Below, piece by piece: positions 54,144 through 63,039 of a stretch of DNA of 64,000 nt. The translations under genes and the position numbers were made by a program. The DNA comes from Rhodobacterales bacterium (GTDB taxonomy: Bacteria > Pseudomonadota > Alphaproteobacteria > Rhodobacterales > Rhodobacteraceae), in contig JAPLPE010000015.1 in NCBI GenBank assembly GCA_026400355.1, positions 124,001 to 188,000 of the forward strand, in the 5' to 3' direction. Under the pieces are notes generated by a model, which had not been told where the DNA came from, did no database searches, and was given only the letters and a program-made list of their open reading frames with translations. Numbering within the stretch: the stretch's first letter is position 1; every line of letters begins with the position of its first letter.

Positions 54144-55385
54144 TCAGAAATCGAACTGCGACTGCAGCACATTCGTCGTCCCGACAAAGGTGATGCGGAA
54201 CTCGATCGTCGCATCGGCGTCGGTATTGATCTGCAACTCGGTATTGCCTCCCGACTCGACCAGCCGGGCCCGGTTGGCATCAAGTGGCCCGGAATTGTCC
54301 CACTGGATCGTCGTCCCGCCGGAAAGCTGGAAATCCACCCGGTCGCTGCCGGTCATGTCAGAGATCTTGTCACCGCCATCGTTCAGGCTGAGATAGATGA
54401 ACGTATCGGCCCCGGCCCCGCCCTCAATGGTGTCAACGCCCTCGTTCCCAAAGATCATGTCATTGCCGTCATCGCCAAAGAGCTTGTCCGCACCGTCACC
54501 GCCCCGCAGCGTATCATTGCCCGCCTCGCCATAGAGCTTGTCGTTCCCGCTTTCTCCGTTGATGGAATCGTTCCCGTTGCCACCGTATCCCGCATCATCG
54601 AACCCGCCCAGCCGCAGGATGTCGTTCCCGCCCCGCCCCTGGAAGGTATTGGCATTGTACTGGTCATCGACAAATCCGACCGGCCCCTTGACCGTGTCCT
54701 CGATCGTGTCGTTCCCTTCAGAGCCGGTGACATTGTTGAAACCGCTTATCTTGTCTCCCTGAGCGTCACCCCCCTTGCCCGTCGTCGTATCGCCAAAGGT
54801 CAACTTTACCTGGACGGCCGTCGTTGCCCCGGCATAGCTCAGCCAGTCATCCCCATCGGCCCCGCCGCCCAGGACGTCGGCACCGGCCCCGCCCATGATC
54901 GTATCCCGGCCCAAGCCGCCATAGATGGTGTCGGCCCCGGCGTCGCCATAGATGGTGTCGTTCCCTCCTTGCCCACCGAGGAGATCGCCCCCTGCCCCGC
55001 CGTAGATCCGATCGTTCCCCTCATCCCCGTCGATCGTGTCCACATTGCCGGGGCCGTCCTGCGTCGGATCGCCATAAATGATGTTTGCCAGAGTATTGCC
55101 GATAATCTCGTCCTTTCCCGCCGATCCCTTGGCATTCTCGATCACGCCATTGACGACCAGTCTGTTGCCGGTCGTGAACGGCGCGGGGTTGAAGTCAAGG
55201 TAGAAGCCTGAGGCCTGCACCGGCATCCCGCCCGCCCCGGCCGAATACCCCAGGTTAATCTGGGAATAGCTCGAATGGCTGGATGACATGATGAGCCAGT
55301 CATTGCCCGATCCGTCATCACTGATGACGACCGTTGTCTGTCCGGCAGGCGCACGGGATTCGATAAGATATGAATTGTCGGCCAT
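54144..55385 (-). CDS. RTX-type calcium-binding protein
   Basis: 413 residues from the ATG at 55385 (AGGTGAGGA 8 nt upstream). After an N-terminal domain without known motif (residues 1-100), about ten GGxGxDxUx nonapeptides occur in two blocks: residues about 115-185 (GDEGNDRIYGGAGGD, GGAGADVLGGG) and 250-325 (GGNGNDSINGESGND, GGAGADTFIY). The end (SLNDGGDKISDMTGSDRVDF and later) resembles the C-terminal domain of serralysin-type exported proteins. It has no Sec signal, so export through a type I system is expected; none is encoded here. No protease or hydrolase active site is seen. It lies between yqeY and a copy of the yqeY tail. Confidence 0.85.
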   Translation of the reverse strand: MADNSYLIESRAPAGQTTVVISDDGSGNDWLIMSSSHSSYSQINLGYSAGAGGMPVQASGFYLDFNPAPFTTGNRLVVNGVIENAKGSAGKDEIIGNTLANIIYGDPTQDGPGNVDTIDGDEGNDRIYGGAGGDLLGGQGGNDTIYGDAGADTIYGGLGRDTIMGGAGADVLGGGADGDDWLSYAGATTAVQVKLTFGDTTTGKGGDAQGDKISGFNNVTGSEGNDTIEDTVKGPVGFVDDQYNANTFQGRGGNDILRLGGFDDAGYGGNGNDSINGESGNDKLYGEAGNDTLRGGDGADKLFGDDGNDMIFGNEGVDTIEGGAGADTFIYLSLNDGGDKISDMTGSDRVDFQLSGGTTIQWDNSGPLDANRARLVESGGNTELQINTDADATIEFRITFVGTTNVLQSQFDF

Positions 55386-55457
55386 AATGGAAATCCTCAC
55401 CTTGAATCCCCTAGCGGTGGCCGGTATTTCCTGACCTGTCAAGCCTTCGTGCCGGGA

Positions 55458-55916
55458 TCACCCCAGCTTGACCTTCACCAGCGGCCCCGCCTTGCCGAAA
55501 TCCATCTGCCCGGTATAGCGGCCCTTCAGCGCCGCCATCACCTTGCCCATGTCGCGGATGCTCGTGGCCCCCACCTCGGCAATCGCGGCCACCACTGCCG
55601 CCTCGCTCTCGGCCTCAGTCAGCTGGCGCGGCAGGAACTCCTCAATCACCCGGATCTCGGCCAGTTCCTTTTCGGCCAGTTCCGGTCGCGCACCTTCTTC
55701 ATAGGCCCGCGCGCTTTCCTGACGTTGCTTCACCATCTTGCCCAGAATGCCAAGGATCGCATCGTCACTGACAAGGTCACCCTCGCCCTCGCCCCGGGCC
55801 GCAATGTCCCGGTCCTTGATCGCCGCATTGATCAGCCGCAGCGTGGACAGCCGGTCGGCCTCCTTGGCGCGCATCGCATCCTTGACCGCCGCGTTGATCC
55901 GGCTCCGCATGTCCAT
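55458..55916 (-). CDS. yqeY: GatB/YqeY domain-containing protein
   Basis: 152 residues. The all-helical YqeY family is shown by INAAVKDAMRAKEADRLSTLRLINAAIKD, ILGKMVKQRQESARAYEEG, IRVIEEFLPRQLTEAE and the end MAALKGRYTGQMDFGKAGPLVKVKLG, read here as separate blocks. These proteins resemble the tRNA-binding tail of GatB and are thought to bind tRNA-dependent amidotransferase-type substrates; the exact role is open. It is divergent from carA, the common arrangement in alphaproteobacteria. The RTX gene follows on the same strand. Confidence 0.93.
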   Translation of the reverse strand: MDMRSRINAAVKDAMRAKEADRLSTLRLINAAIKDRDIAARGEGEGDLVSDDAILGILGKMVKQRQESARAYEEGARPELAEKELAEIRVIEEFLPRQLTEAESEAAVVAAIAEVGATSIRDMGKVMAALKGRYTGQMDFGKAGPLVKVKLG

Positions 55917-56128
55917 CAGTCTGTTCCCTGTGCCGTTGCACTTTCATCCGTCAATCTACCCGCTCCGGCCCGCTCCTACAACGGACAGCTCCGGGCCGAC
56001 ATGCCCAAGCCCCCGATCCCCGCCCGGCTGTGGCAATTCCAATGCCTCAGCGCCTTGACCCGCCCTGCGCCCGCCCTTAGTGATGGCCCGATTTGCCGCC
56101 CTGCCCGGTCGCCCAGAGGAACCCTGCC

Positions 56129-57289
56129 ATGCCCCGGAATGCCACCGCGAAGCCTACCGCCTGCCTCGCCCTCGCTGATGGCACCGTTTTCTACGGCAAG
56201 GGGTTCGGCGCTACCGGCCAGACGACCGCCGAACTCTGCTTCAACACTGCGATGACCGGCTATCAGGAAATCATGACCGACCCCTCCTACGCGGGCCAGA
56301 TCGTGACCTTCACCTTCCCTCATATCGGCAATACCGGCACCACGGATGAAGATGACGAAACTGCCGATCCCGTCGCCGAAGGCATGGTCGTCAAATGGGA
56401 CCCTACCGAGCCGTCGAACTGGCGTGCCACCTCGGACCTGACCTCGTGGCTGCTCAAGCGCGACCGCATCGGCATTGGCGGCCTCGACACCCGCCGCCTG
56501 ACCCGCGCCATCCGGCAGCAGGGTGCGCCCCATGTGGCCCTTGCCCATGATCCCGAAGGCAATTTCGACATCGGCGAACTCGTCGCCGCCGCCCGCGGTT
56601 TCCGAGGCCTCGTCGGTCTCGACCTCGCCAAAGACGTGACCTGCGCCCAAAGCTACCACTGGGACGAAATGCGATGGGCATGGCCGCAGGGCTATGCCCG
56701 CCAGACTGCCGCGCGGCACAAGGTCGTCGCCATCGATTATGGTGCGAAACGCAACATCCTGCGCTGCCTCGCCTCGTCGGGCTGCGACGTGACGGTCCTG
56801 CCCGCCTCGGCCACCGCCGATGATGTGCTGGCACTGAACGCCGACGGCGTATTCCTCTCCAACGGCCCCGGCGACCCCGCTGCGACAGGCGTCTATGCCG
56901 TCACGATGATCAAGGGCGTGCTCGACCGGTCCGACATGCCGCTCTTCGGCATCTGTCTTGGCCACCAGATGCTGGCCCTCGCCCTTGGCGCCCGGACGAT
57001 CAAGATGAACCACGGCCACCACGGCGCGAACCACCCGGTCAAGGATCTTGAAACCGGCAAGGTCGAGATCACCTCCATGAATCACGGCTTCACCGTGGAC
57101 AGCCAGACCCTGCCCCGCGGCGTCAAGGAAACCCATTTGAGCCTCTTTGACGGCTCGAACTGCGGCATCCGGATGACCGGCCGCCCGGTGTTCTCGGTCC
57201 AGTACCACCCCGAGGCGTCGCCCGGCCCGCAGGACAGCTACTACCTCTTTGAACGCTTCGCTGCCGCGATGGACGCCCGCAAGGCATAA
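56129..57289 (+). CDS. carA: carbamoyl-phosphate synthase small chain
   Basis: 386 residues from the ATG at 56129 (AGAGGA upstream). The N-terminal CarA domain starts LALADGTVFYGKGFGATG; the glutaminase domain holds FGICLGHQMLALALGARTIKMNHGHHGANHPV (nucleophile Cys) and QYHPEASPGPQDS (His and Glu). It releases ammonia from glutamine and passes it to CarB to make carbamoyl phosphate for arginine and pyrimidines. carB is not in the window. The preceding 212-bp divergent gap with yqeY is the likely promoter region. Confidence 0.97.
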   Translation: MPRNATAKPTACLALADGTVFYGKGFGATGQTTAELCFNTAMTGYQEIMTDPSYAGQIVTFTFPHIGNTGTTDEDDETADPVAEGMVVKWDPTEPSNWRATSDLTSWLLKRDRIGIGGLDTRRLTRAIRQQGAPHVALAHDPEGNFDIGELVAAARGFRGLVGLDLAKDVTCAQSYHWDEMRWAWPQGYARQTAARHKVVAIDYGAKRNILRCLASSGCDVTVLPASATADDVLALNADGVFLSNGPGDPAATGVYAVTMIKGVLDRSDMPLFGICLGHQMLALALGARTIKMNHGHHGANHPVKDLETGKVEITSMNHGFTVDSQTLPRGVKETHLSLFDGSNCGIRMTGRPVFSVQYHPEASPGPQDSYYLFERFAAAMDARKA

Positions 57290-57373
57290 ATCCCTGACGG
57301 TGGCTTCACGTTTAATCCCCCGTTAACTCTGAATGCGCTTCACTCAACCGGTCTGCCCCCGACCGGAGTCACC

Positions 57374-59203
57374 ATGCGCAGCCTCGCCCGCATTTCCCGA
57401 CAAGTGGCCCCCGTCCATGGGCGGCCCCGGCCCATCGTCGTGCCTGCCACCTCAGCCCCCGCAATGGTCACGGCAGGAACCACGCCCGAAGCTGCAACCG
57501 CCAACCTCCATCGGATTGACCCTGCCCGCGATCCGGCCGACCCGGCGCTGATCGACCGCCTTGGTGCCAGAACCTGCCTCCGCACAGGCCTCCTCCCGTG
57601 GCGGCGCGTGGGTGGGACCACGATCATCCTGTGCTCCCAGCCTGGTCAGGTCCGCCAGCACCAAGACCTGCTGACAACCACTTTCGGCCCCGTCCGCATG
57701 GCCTATGCCGGCGAATCCGTCATACGCACCGCCCTCCTGACCCTCGCTTCCCCGGCTCTGGTGAAAGGCGCAGAATGCTCAACCCCGGCGCAGGACAGTT
57801 GCCGCACCCTCGGTCAGGGCTGGAAACGCCGCGGAGCCATCGCCTTGCCACTCCTTGCCCTCGCCGCATTTCTCGCTCCCGAAACGTCATTGGCGATCCT
57901 CACCGTCTGGACCCTGATCTGCCTCACCGCCAACACCGCCCTGAAACTCGCCGCCATCGTCGCAAGCCGCCCGCAGACACTGCCACGCCCGGCCCGGATG
58001 GTCCCCGCCCGCCTCCCCGTGATCTCCCTCCTCGTCCCCCTCTTCCGCGAAAGCGAAATCGCGGCGAGCCTGATCCGCCGCATCTCGGCCCTCGACTATC
58101 CCCGCGACCGTCTCGATCTCTGCATCATTCTGGAGGCAGACGACGCTCTCACCCGCCAAGCCCTCTCCACCATCACCCTCCCCCCCTGGGCGCAGATTAT
58201 CGAGGTTCCGGCAGGAAATCTCCGCACCAAACCCCGCGCGCTCAACTACGCCCTCCCCTTTGCGCGCGGCGCCATCATCGGGATCTACGATGCCGAAGAC
58301 GTCCCGGCCCCCGACCACCTCCACCGCGTCGTGGACCGGTTTGCAGCCTGCACATCCGACGTCGCCTGCCTGCAGGGCGTGCTCGACTACTTCAACCCCA
58401 GCGCCAACTGGCTCGCCCGGTGCTTCACCCTCGAATACGCCGCATGGTTCCGCGTGATCCTGCCCGGCCTCAAACGCCTGAACCTCGTCGTGCCACTTGG
58501 CGGCACAACCCTGTTCCTCCGGCGCGAGGCGCTGGAAGGCGTCGGCGGCTGGGACGCCCACAACGTGACGGAAGACGCCGACCTTGGCCTGCGCCTCGCC
58601 AGGTACGGCTATCACACCGAAACCATCCCCATCGTCACGCTCGAAGAGGCGAACGCCGAAATCTGGCCGTGGATCCGACAGCGCTCCCGCTGGCTCAAAG
58701 GCTATGCGATGACCTGGGCCGTTCACACGCGGAACCCCGTCCGCCTCTGGCGCGACCTTGGCCCCCGGCCCTTTCTTGGCGTGCAGGTAATGTTCCTCGG
58801 CGCCCTGACCCAGCTTCTCTTCGCGCCTCTGATCTGGTCGTTCTGGGCTGGTGTCTTTGGCCTGCCCTTGCCCCTCATCGGACTCCTGCCGCCACTCGTG
58901 CTTCAGGCCGCCGTCCTGCTCATCATGATCTCAGGCGTGACCGAACTGACGCTCATGTTGATCGCCGCAAAACGGGCAGGCAAACTCTCCCTCGCTCTTT
59001 GGTCACCGGCGCTGACCTTCTACCACCCGCTTGCCACCTTTGCCGCATGGCGGGGTCTCTTGCAGGCTGTCCGCCGCCCCTTCTTCTGGGACAAGACACG
59101 CCACGGCCTCTTTACCCCGGCGATACGGCAGACCGCCCCACCGGCAACAAGCCCCCCTATTCGGCGGCCTGCACCTTTGCCGCGTCAAGCTTCAGCCGGG
59201 TGA
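57374..59203 (+). CDS. membrane glycosyltransferase family 2 (cellulose-synthase-like)
   Basis: 609 residues. The N-terminal 130 residues resemble a degenerate secretion-ATPase N-terminal domain, then two helices, then the GT-A domain: SLLVPLFRESEIAASLI, IILEADD, IYDAEDVPAPDHL (DxD-type), NVTEDADLGLRL (acid base) and QRSRWLKGYAMTW (QxxRW). Four C-terminal helices follow. This is a processive beta-glycosyltransferase type, probably for an exopolysaccharide or glycan chain. No partner exopolysaccharide genes are adjacent. GGAG lies 8 nt before the ATG. Its 3' end overlaps the convergent GntR gene by 47 bp. Confidence 0.85.
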   Translation: MRSLARISRQVAPVHGRPRPIVVPATSAPAMVTAGTTPEAATANLHRIDPARDPADPALIDRLGARTCLRTGLLPWRRVGGTTIILCSQPGQVRQHQDLLTTTFGPVRMAYAGESVIRTALLTLASPALVKGAECSTPAQDSCRTLGQGWKRRGAIALPLLALAAFLAPETSLAILTVWTLICLTANTALKLAAIVASRPQTLPRPARMVPARLPVISLLVPLFRESEIAASLIRRISALDYPRDRLDLCIILEADDALTRQALSTITLPPWAQIIEVPAGNLRTKPRALNYALPFARGAIIGIYDAEDVPAPDHLHRVVDRFAACTSDVACLQGVLDYFNPSANWLARCFTLEYAAWFRVILPGLKRLNLVVPLGGTTLFLRREALEGVGGWDAHNVTEDADLGLRLARYGYHTETIPIVTLEEANAEIWPWIRQRSRWLKGYAMTWAVHTRNPVRLWRDLGPRPFLGVQVMFLGALTQLLFAPLIWSFWAGVFGLPLPLIGLLPPLVLQAAVLLIMISGVTELTLMLIAAKRAGKLSLALWSPALTFYHPLATFAAWRGLLQAVRRPFFWDKTRHGLFTPAIRQTAPPATSPPIRRPAPLPRQASAG

Positions 59204-59810
59204 TGAACGCTTTGGAGATATGATCCCGCAGCGCCCCATCCGCCGCATCTCCATCCCCCGCCTCGATCGCCCGCACAATCGTCTCATGCTCCTCCAGCGT
59301 CCCCTTGCTCCGCCCCTCGGCGGCCAGCGAAGTGGTGGCCAGCAGGGCCATCGAACGATGCACAAGGTCCAATTGCTGCACAAGAAACTTGTTGTGCGAA
59401 GCAAGGTGAATCTGCTTGTGAAACCGCCTGTTGGCCCGGCTCAGCGCCTTGGGATCATTGACCAGCGCCCGGTCCGCCTCAAGCATGTCGCGCAGCACCT
59501 TCACCTCCTCGGGCGCCGCATGCCGCGCCGCCAGCCGCGCGGCCAGACCCTCAAGCTCACCCCGGACGACATAGAGATCGGCCAGTTGGTTGTGATCCAG
59601 CGAAGCCACGATCAGCGACCGCCCGTCCCGCGTCAGCAGCGACTGCGTCTCAAGCCGCTGCAATGCCTCACGGATCGGCGTCCGGGACACACCGAAGCGG
59701 TCGGCAAGCTCGCTTTCGACAAGACGGTCACCGGGACGAAAGATGCCCGTATCAATCGCCTCAAGGACCAGCGAATAGGCATCGGGTTGCGGGGTTTTGG
59801 GATCAGACAT
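59157..59810 (-). CDS. GntR family regulator (FCD domain)
   Basis: 217 residues from the ATG at 59810 (an ATG five codons earlier is possible). Winged helix at residues 10-75: YSLVLEAIDTGIFRPGDRLVESELADRFGVSRTPIREALQRLE, in parts, and the wing DGRSLIVASL. The FCD domain shows ANRRFHKQIHLASHN and EHETIVRAIEAGDGDAA with metal-binding His residues. The target genes are not obvious; the gene is convergent with the glycosyltransferase and divergent from the HAD hydrolase gene. Confidence 0.9.
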   Translation of the reverse strand: MSDPKTPQPDAYSLVLEAIDTGIFRPGDRLVESELADRFGVSRTPIREALQRLETQSLLTRDGRSLIVASLDHNQLADLYVVRGELEGLAARLAARHAAPEEVKVLRDMLEADRALVNDPKALSRANRRFHKQIHLASHNKFLVQQLDLVHRSMALLATTSLAAEGRSKGTLEEHETIVRAIEAGDGDAADGALRDHISKAFITRLKLDAAKVQAAE

Positions 59811-59909
59811 GTGCAAGCCCTTCATGGTCTTGTGATCCTATGCCACCCCTTGCCCCACGATCAAGCCAAAGCCGTTGTCCCCGCCGGACCACGCCCCTAT
59901 TGTCCGCCC

Positions 59910-60554
59910 ATGACAGCCGCATCATTCGCCCATGTCCGGGCTTGGGTCTTTGACCTCGACAACACGCTCTATCCCCCCTCCGCCCGCCTGTTTGACCAGA
60001 TCGAGGTGCGGATGACCGACTACGTCATGCATGCCCTGAATGTCCCGCATGACGCGGCCAACCACCTCCGTGATCTCTACTGGAAGCGTTACGGCACCAC
60101 CCTCGCAGGCCTCATGGCCGAACACGATGTCGACCCGGGCCCGTACCTCTCAACGGTCCACGAAATCGACCTCTCACACCTCTCCCCCGACCCCGTCCTC
60201 GCCAGCCGCATCCTCGCCTTGCCCGGCCGCAAGATCGTCTACACCAACGGCTGCGAACCCTACGCACGCCGCGTTCTTGACGCCCGGGGCCTGACCCGGG
60301 TCTTCGATGCTGTCTACGGCGTCGAACATGCCAACTTCCTTCCTAAACCCCAACAGGCTGCATTCGAAGCCATCTTCGCCCTCGACGGCCTGTCACCTAT
60401 CGAAGGCGCGATGTTCGAGGATGACCCGCGCAACCTCGCCGCCCCACATGCCATGGGGATGTGCACCGTCCATGTCGCGCCCGATCCGGCCCCGCACGAC
60501 CATATCCACCACCACACGACCGACCTTTCGGCCTTCTTGTCGCATCTGACGTGA
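59910..60554 (+). CDS. HAD family hydrolase (pyrimidine 5'-nucleotidase type)
   Basis: 214 residues from the ATG at 59910. HAD motifs: VFDLDNTLYPPSARLF (nucleophile and acid Asp), IVYTNGCEPYARRVL (motif II), FLPKPQQ (Lys, motif III) and MFEDDPRNLAAPHAMGM (motif IV). The NTLYPP pattern is that of the Sdt1/pyrimidine nucleotidase-like group. It should dephosphorylate a nucleotide or small phosphate in the cytosol. A longer in-frame reading overlaps the GntR gene and was rejected. It is followed 41 bp later by a UbiH-like gene. Confidence 0.9.
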   Translation: MTAASFAHVRAWVFDLDNTLYPPSARLFDQIEVRMTDYVMHALNVPHDAANHLRDLYWKRYGTTLAGLMAEHDVDPGPYLSTVHEIDLSHLSPDPVLASRILALPGRKIVYTNGCEPYARRVLDARGLTRVFDAVYGVEHANFLPKPQQAAFEAIFALDGLSPIEGAMFEDDPRNLAAPHAMGMCTVHVAPDPAPHDHIHHHTTDLSAFLSHLT

Positions 60555-60595
60555 CAGCCCTTTTCCCCTGCACCCCAAGGGACTAGTTCTAGCCC

Positions 60596-61795
60596 ATGCG
60601 TGAACAGACCGACATCCTTATCGCCGGCGGTGGCGTCGCAGGACTGACCGCAGCAGCCGCCTTTGGCAAAGCCGGGTTCCGCGTGATCTGCGTCGATCCC
60701 TCGGCCCCCGTGATCGATGGTGCAGCCGAAGGTGCCGACCTTCGCTCGACCGCCTTCCTGCAACCCGCCCGCGATTTCCTGGATCAGGCCGGCCTCTGGT
60801 CCCGACTCGCCTCCTATGCCACGCCCCTCCAGATCATGCGCATCGTGGACGCGGGCGGCGCCGACCCCATCCCCCGCGTCACGCGCGACTTCGACGCCTC
60901 CGAGATTGGCGATCTGCCCTTCGGCTGGAACCTCCCCAACTGGCTCATCCGGCGAGAGGTGGTGGCACGTCTGGCTGAGCTGCCCGATGTATCCTTCCTC
61001 CCCGGCACCGGTTTCAAATCCATGTTGGCCCGTGATGAACGCGCTATCGTCACGCTCTCTGACAACACTCAGGTGGCCGCACGTCTTGTCATCGCTGCCG
61101 ACGGGCGCGACTCTGCCGTTCGCCGCGCCGCCCGGATCGGGGCGACAACCATCCGCTACGGCCAGAAGGCCGTTGTCTTTGCAGTGACCCATCCCGTACC
61201 GCATGGCAATATCTCGACCGAGGTGCACCGTACCGGGGGTCCCTTCACCTTAGTCCCCCTACCCGATCACGAGGGCAAGCCCTGTTCAGCCGTCGTCTGG
61301 ATGGCCCCCGGCCCTGAAATCCTGCGCCTTGCCGCCCTCGACGATCACGCGTTCGAGGCAGAGGCCACAACCCGCTCCGCCGGTGTCTCAGGCCCCTTGC
61401 TCCTTGCGACCCGCCGTCAGGTCTGGCCCATCATCTCCCAGATCGCGGATCGCATGACCGCCCAGCGCGTTGCCCTCGTGGCCGAAGCGGCCCATGTGCT
61501 GCCACCCATCGGCGCGCAGGGTCTGAACATGAGTCTCGCCGACATGGACTGCCTCTTCGAACTTGCCCGCGCCCGGCCCGAAGCGCTCGGTGACGCGGAA
61601 ATGCTCGCCGCCTTTGAACGCCGCCGCCACCCCGAGGTGCGCCTGCGCGTCGCCGGGATCGACGCCTTGAACCGCGCTTCCATGGCCGGATCGCCTCTCC
61701 TGTGCGGTCTCCGCGCTGCGGGGATAAGGGCACTTCACGGGGCCACGCCGGTGCGCCGAGGCCTGATGAAACTTGGCCTCGGCGCGAGCGGCTGA
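60596..61795 (+). CDS. UbiH/UbiF family FAD-dependent hydroxylase
   Basis: 399 residues. FAD-binding motif GGGVAGLTAAAAFGKAGFRVICVD, the second flavin motif DGRDSAVRRAA, and AEAAHVLPPIGAQGLNMSLADMDCL, in which GD is replaced by AE at the pyrophosphate-binding position. This group hydroxylates the ring of ubiquinone precursors using oxygen and NADPH. The Ubi role is supported by the characteristic PPIGAQGLN block. It is convergent with the aminotransferase gene, 6 bp apart. Confidence 0.9.
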   Translation: MREQTDILIAGGGVAGLTAAAAFGKAGFRVICVDPSAPVIDGAAEGADLRSTAFLQPARDFLDQAGLWSRLASYATPLQIMRIVDAGGADPIPRVTRDFDASEIGDLPFGWNLPNWLIRREVVARLAELPDVSFLPGTGFKSMLARDERAIVTLSDNTQVAARLVIAADGRDSAVRRAARIGATTIRYGQKAVVFAVTHPVPHGNISTEVHRTGGPFTLVPLPDHEGKPCSAVVWMAPGPEILRLAALDDHAFEAEATTRSAGVSGPLLLATRRQVWPIISQIADRMTAQRVALVAEAAHVLPPIGAQGLNMSLADMDCLFELARARPEALGDAEMLAAFERRRHPEVRLRVAGIDALNRASMAGSPLLCGLRAAGIRALHGATPVRRGLMKLGLGASG

Positions 61796-61801
61796 GTCCC
61801 C

Positions 61802-62917
61802 TCAGATCACATTGTCCACAACCACCTTCAGACGGGCAACCGTCCCATCCACATCATAAAGCTTGTCGAGTCCGAACAGGCCCAGCCGGAAGGTCCGGAA
61901 ATCAGCAGGCTCATCGCATTGCAGCGGCACGCCGGCGGCAATCTGCATCCCCTCGGCCATGAACTTCTTGCCGTTCTGGACATCCGGGTCGTCGGTATAG
62001 CTCACTACAACTCCCGGCGCGCCAAATCCCGGTGCCGCGACCGAACGTACACCTTTATCGGCAAGCATCTTGCGCACCGCATTGCCTAGCGCCCACTGGT
62101 TTTCCTTCAGCTTTGCAAAGCCATAGGCCTTCGTCTCGGCCATTGTATCGCGAAAGGCCCGCAGGCTGTCGGTAGGCATGGTCGCATGATAGGCATGCCC
62201 GCCATTCTCATAGGCCTGCATGATCGAAAGCCATTTCTTGAGGTCGATGGCAAAGCTGTTCGACGTCGTGGCATCCAACCGCGCCTTGGCACTCTCTGAC
62301 AGCATGACAAGCCCGGCCGACGGCGTGGCCGACCAGCCCTTCTGCGGGGCGGAGATCAGCACATCGACCCCCGTCGCCTTCATGTCGACCCAGACACAGC
62401 CCGAAGCGATACAGTCCAGCACCAGGATCGCCCCCACCTCATGCGCAGCAGCGGCCAGCGCGGTCAGGTAGTCATCGGGCAGAATGATCCCGGCAGAAGT
62501 CTCTACATGCGGGGCAAAGACCACATCCGGACGCGCGGCCCGGATAGCCTCGACGACTTCGGCAATCGGTGCCGGGGCAAAGGGAGCGCGGCTGTCATTG
62601 CCGGTCTGCCGCGCCTTGATCACCGTGGTCTTGGCCGTGAACTGACCCGCGTCAAAGATCTGCGTCCAGCGGAACGAAAACCAGCCGTTCCGCACTACAA
62701 AGGCATGTGCCCCTGACGCGAACTGCCGGGCGACAGCCTCCATGCCATAGGTGCCGCCACCCGGAACGATGGCCACATGATCGGCGCCATAGACCTCCTT
62801 CAGCATGCCGGAAATGTCGCGCATCACGCCCTGAAAGGCCTTCGACATGTGATTCAGCGACCGGTCGGTAAAGACGACCGAGAATTCCATCATGCCATCG
62901 GGGTCAACTGCGCTCAT
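61802..62917 (-). CDS. alanine-glyoxylate-type class V aminotransferase
   Basis: 371 residues. The PLP lysine is in SAPQKGWSATPSAG; PGGGTYGMEAVARQF is the phosphate-binding start, HVETSAGIILPDD is the cofactor-contact segment, and VLDCIASGCVWVDMKATGVDV holds the PLP Asp. It transfers an amino group to a keto acid such as glyoxylate, or acts on a serine/aspartate-type substrate. Two Lrp-type regulators follow on the same strand, suggesting amino-acid responsive control. The composite repeat copy D lies just upstream of its start. Confidence 0.9.
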   Translation of the reverse strand: MSAVDPDGMMEFSVVFTDRSLNHMSKAFQGVMRDISGMLKEVYGADHVAIVPGGGTYGMEAVARQFASGAHAFVVRNGWFSFRWTQIFDAGQFTAKTTVIKARQTGNDSRAPFAPAPIAEVVEAIRAARPDVVFAPHVETSAGIILPDDYLTALAAAAHEVGAILVLDCIASGCVWVDMKATGVDVLISAPQKGWSATPSAGLVMLSESAKARLDATTSNSFAIDLKKWLSIMQAYENGGHAYHATMPTDSLRAFRDTMAETKAYGFAKLKENQWALGNAVRKMLADKGVRSVAAPGFGAPGVVVSYTDDPDVQNGKKFMAEGMQIAAGVPLQCDEPADFRTFRLGLFGLDKLYDVDGTVARLKVVVDNVI

Positions 62918-62937
62918 CTGTCCATCCTCGGGAATAC

Positions 62938-63035
62938 GTGGGTTTCACCCACCCTACACCGGACCCGGTGGGGGGGTGCAACCCACCATCCTCATCATCC
63001 ACCAAAGCGAGGTCGCGCGTCACGCGGACGAGCGG
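62938..63035 (+). repeat. composite palindromic repeat, copy D
   Basis: GTGGGTTTCACCCAC (62938-62952), a second ACCGG...CCGGT and GGGTGCAACCCACC stems, then AAAGCGAGGTCGCGCG and a CGCGT/ACGCG stem followed by CGAGCGGCCG, as in copy A (CGAACGGCCG). It lies between the Lrp pair and the aminotransferase, and differs from the other copies in being between same-strand genes. Confidence 0.65.
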
Positions 63036-63039
63036 CCGT

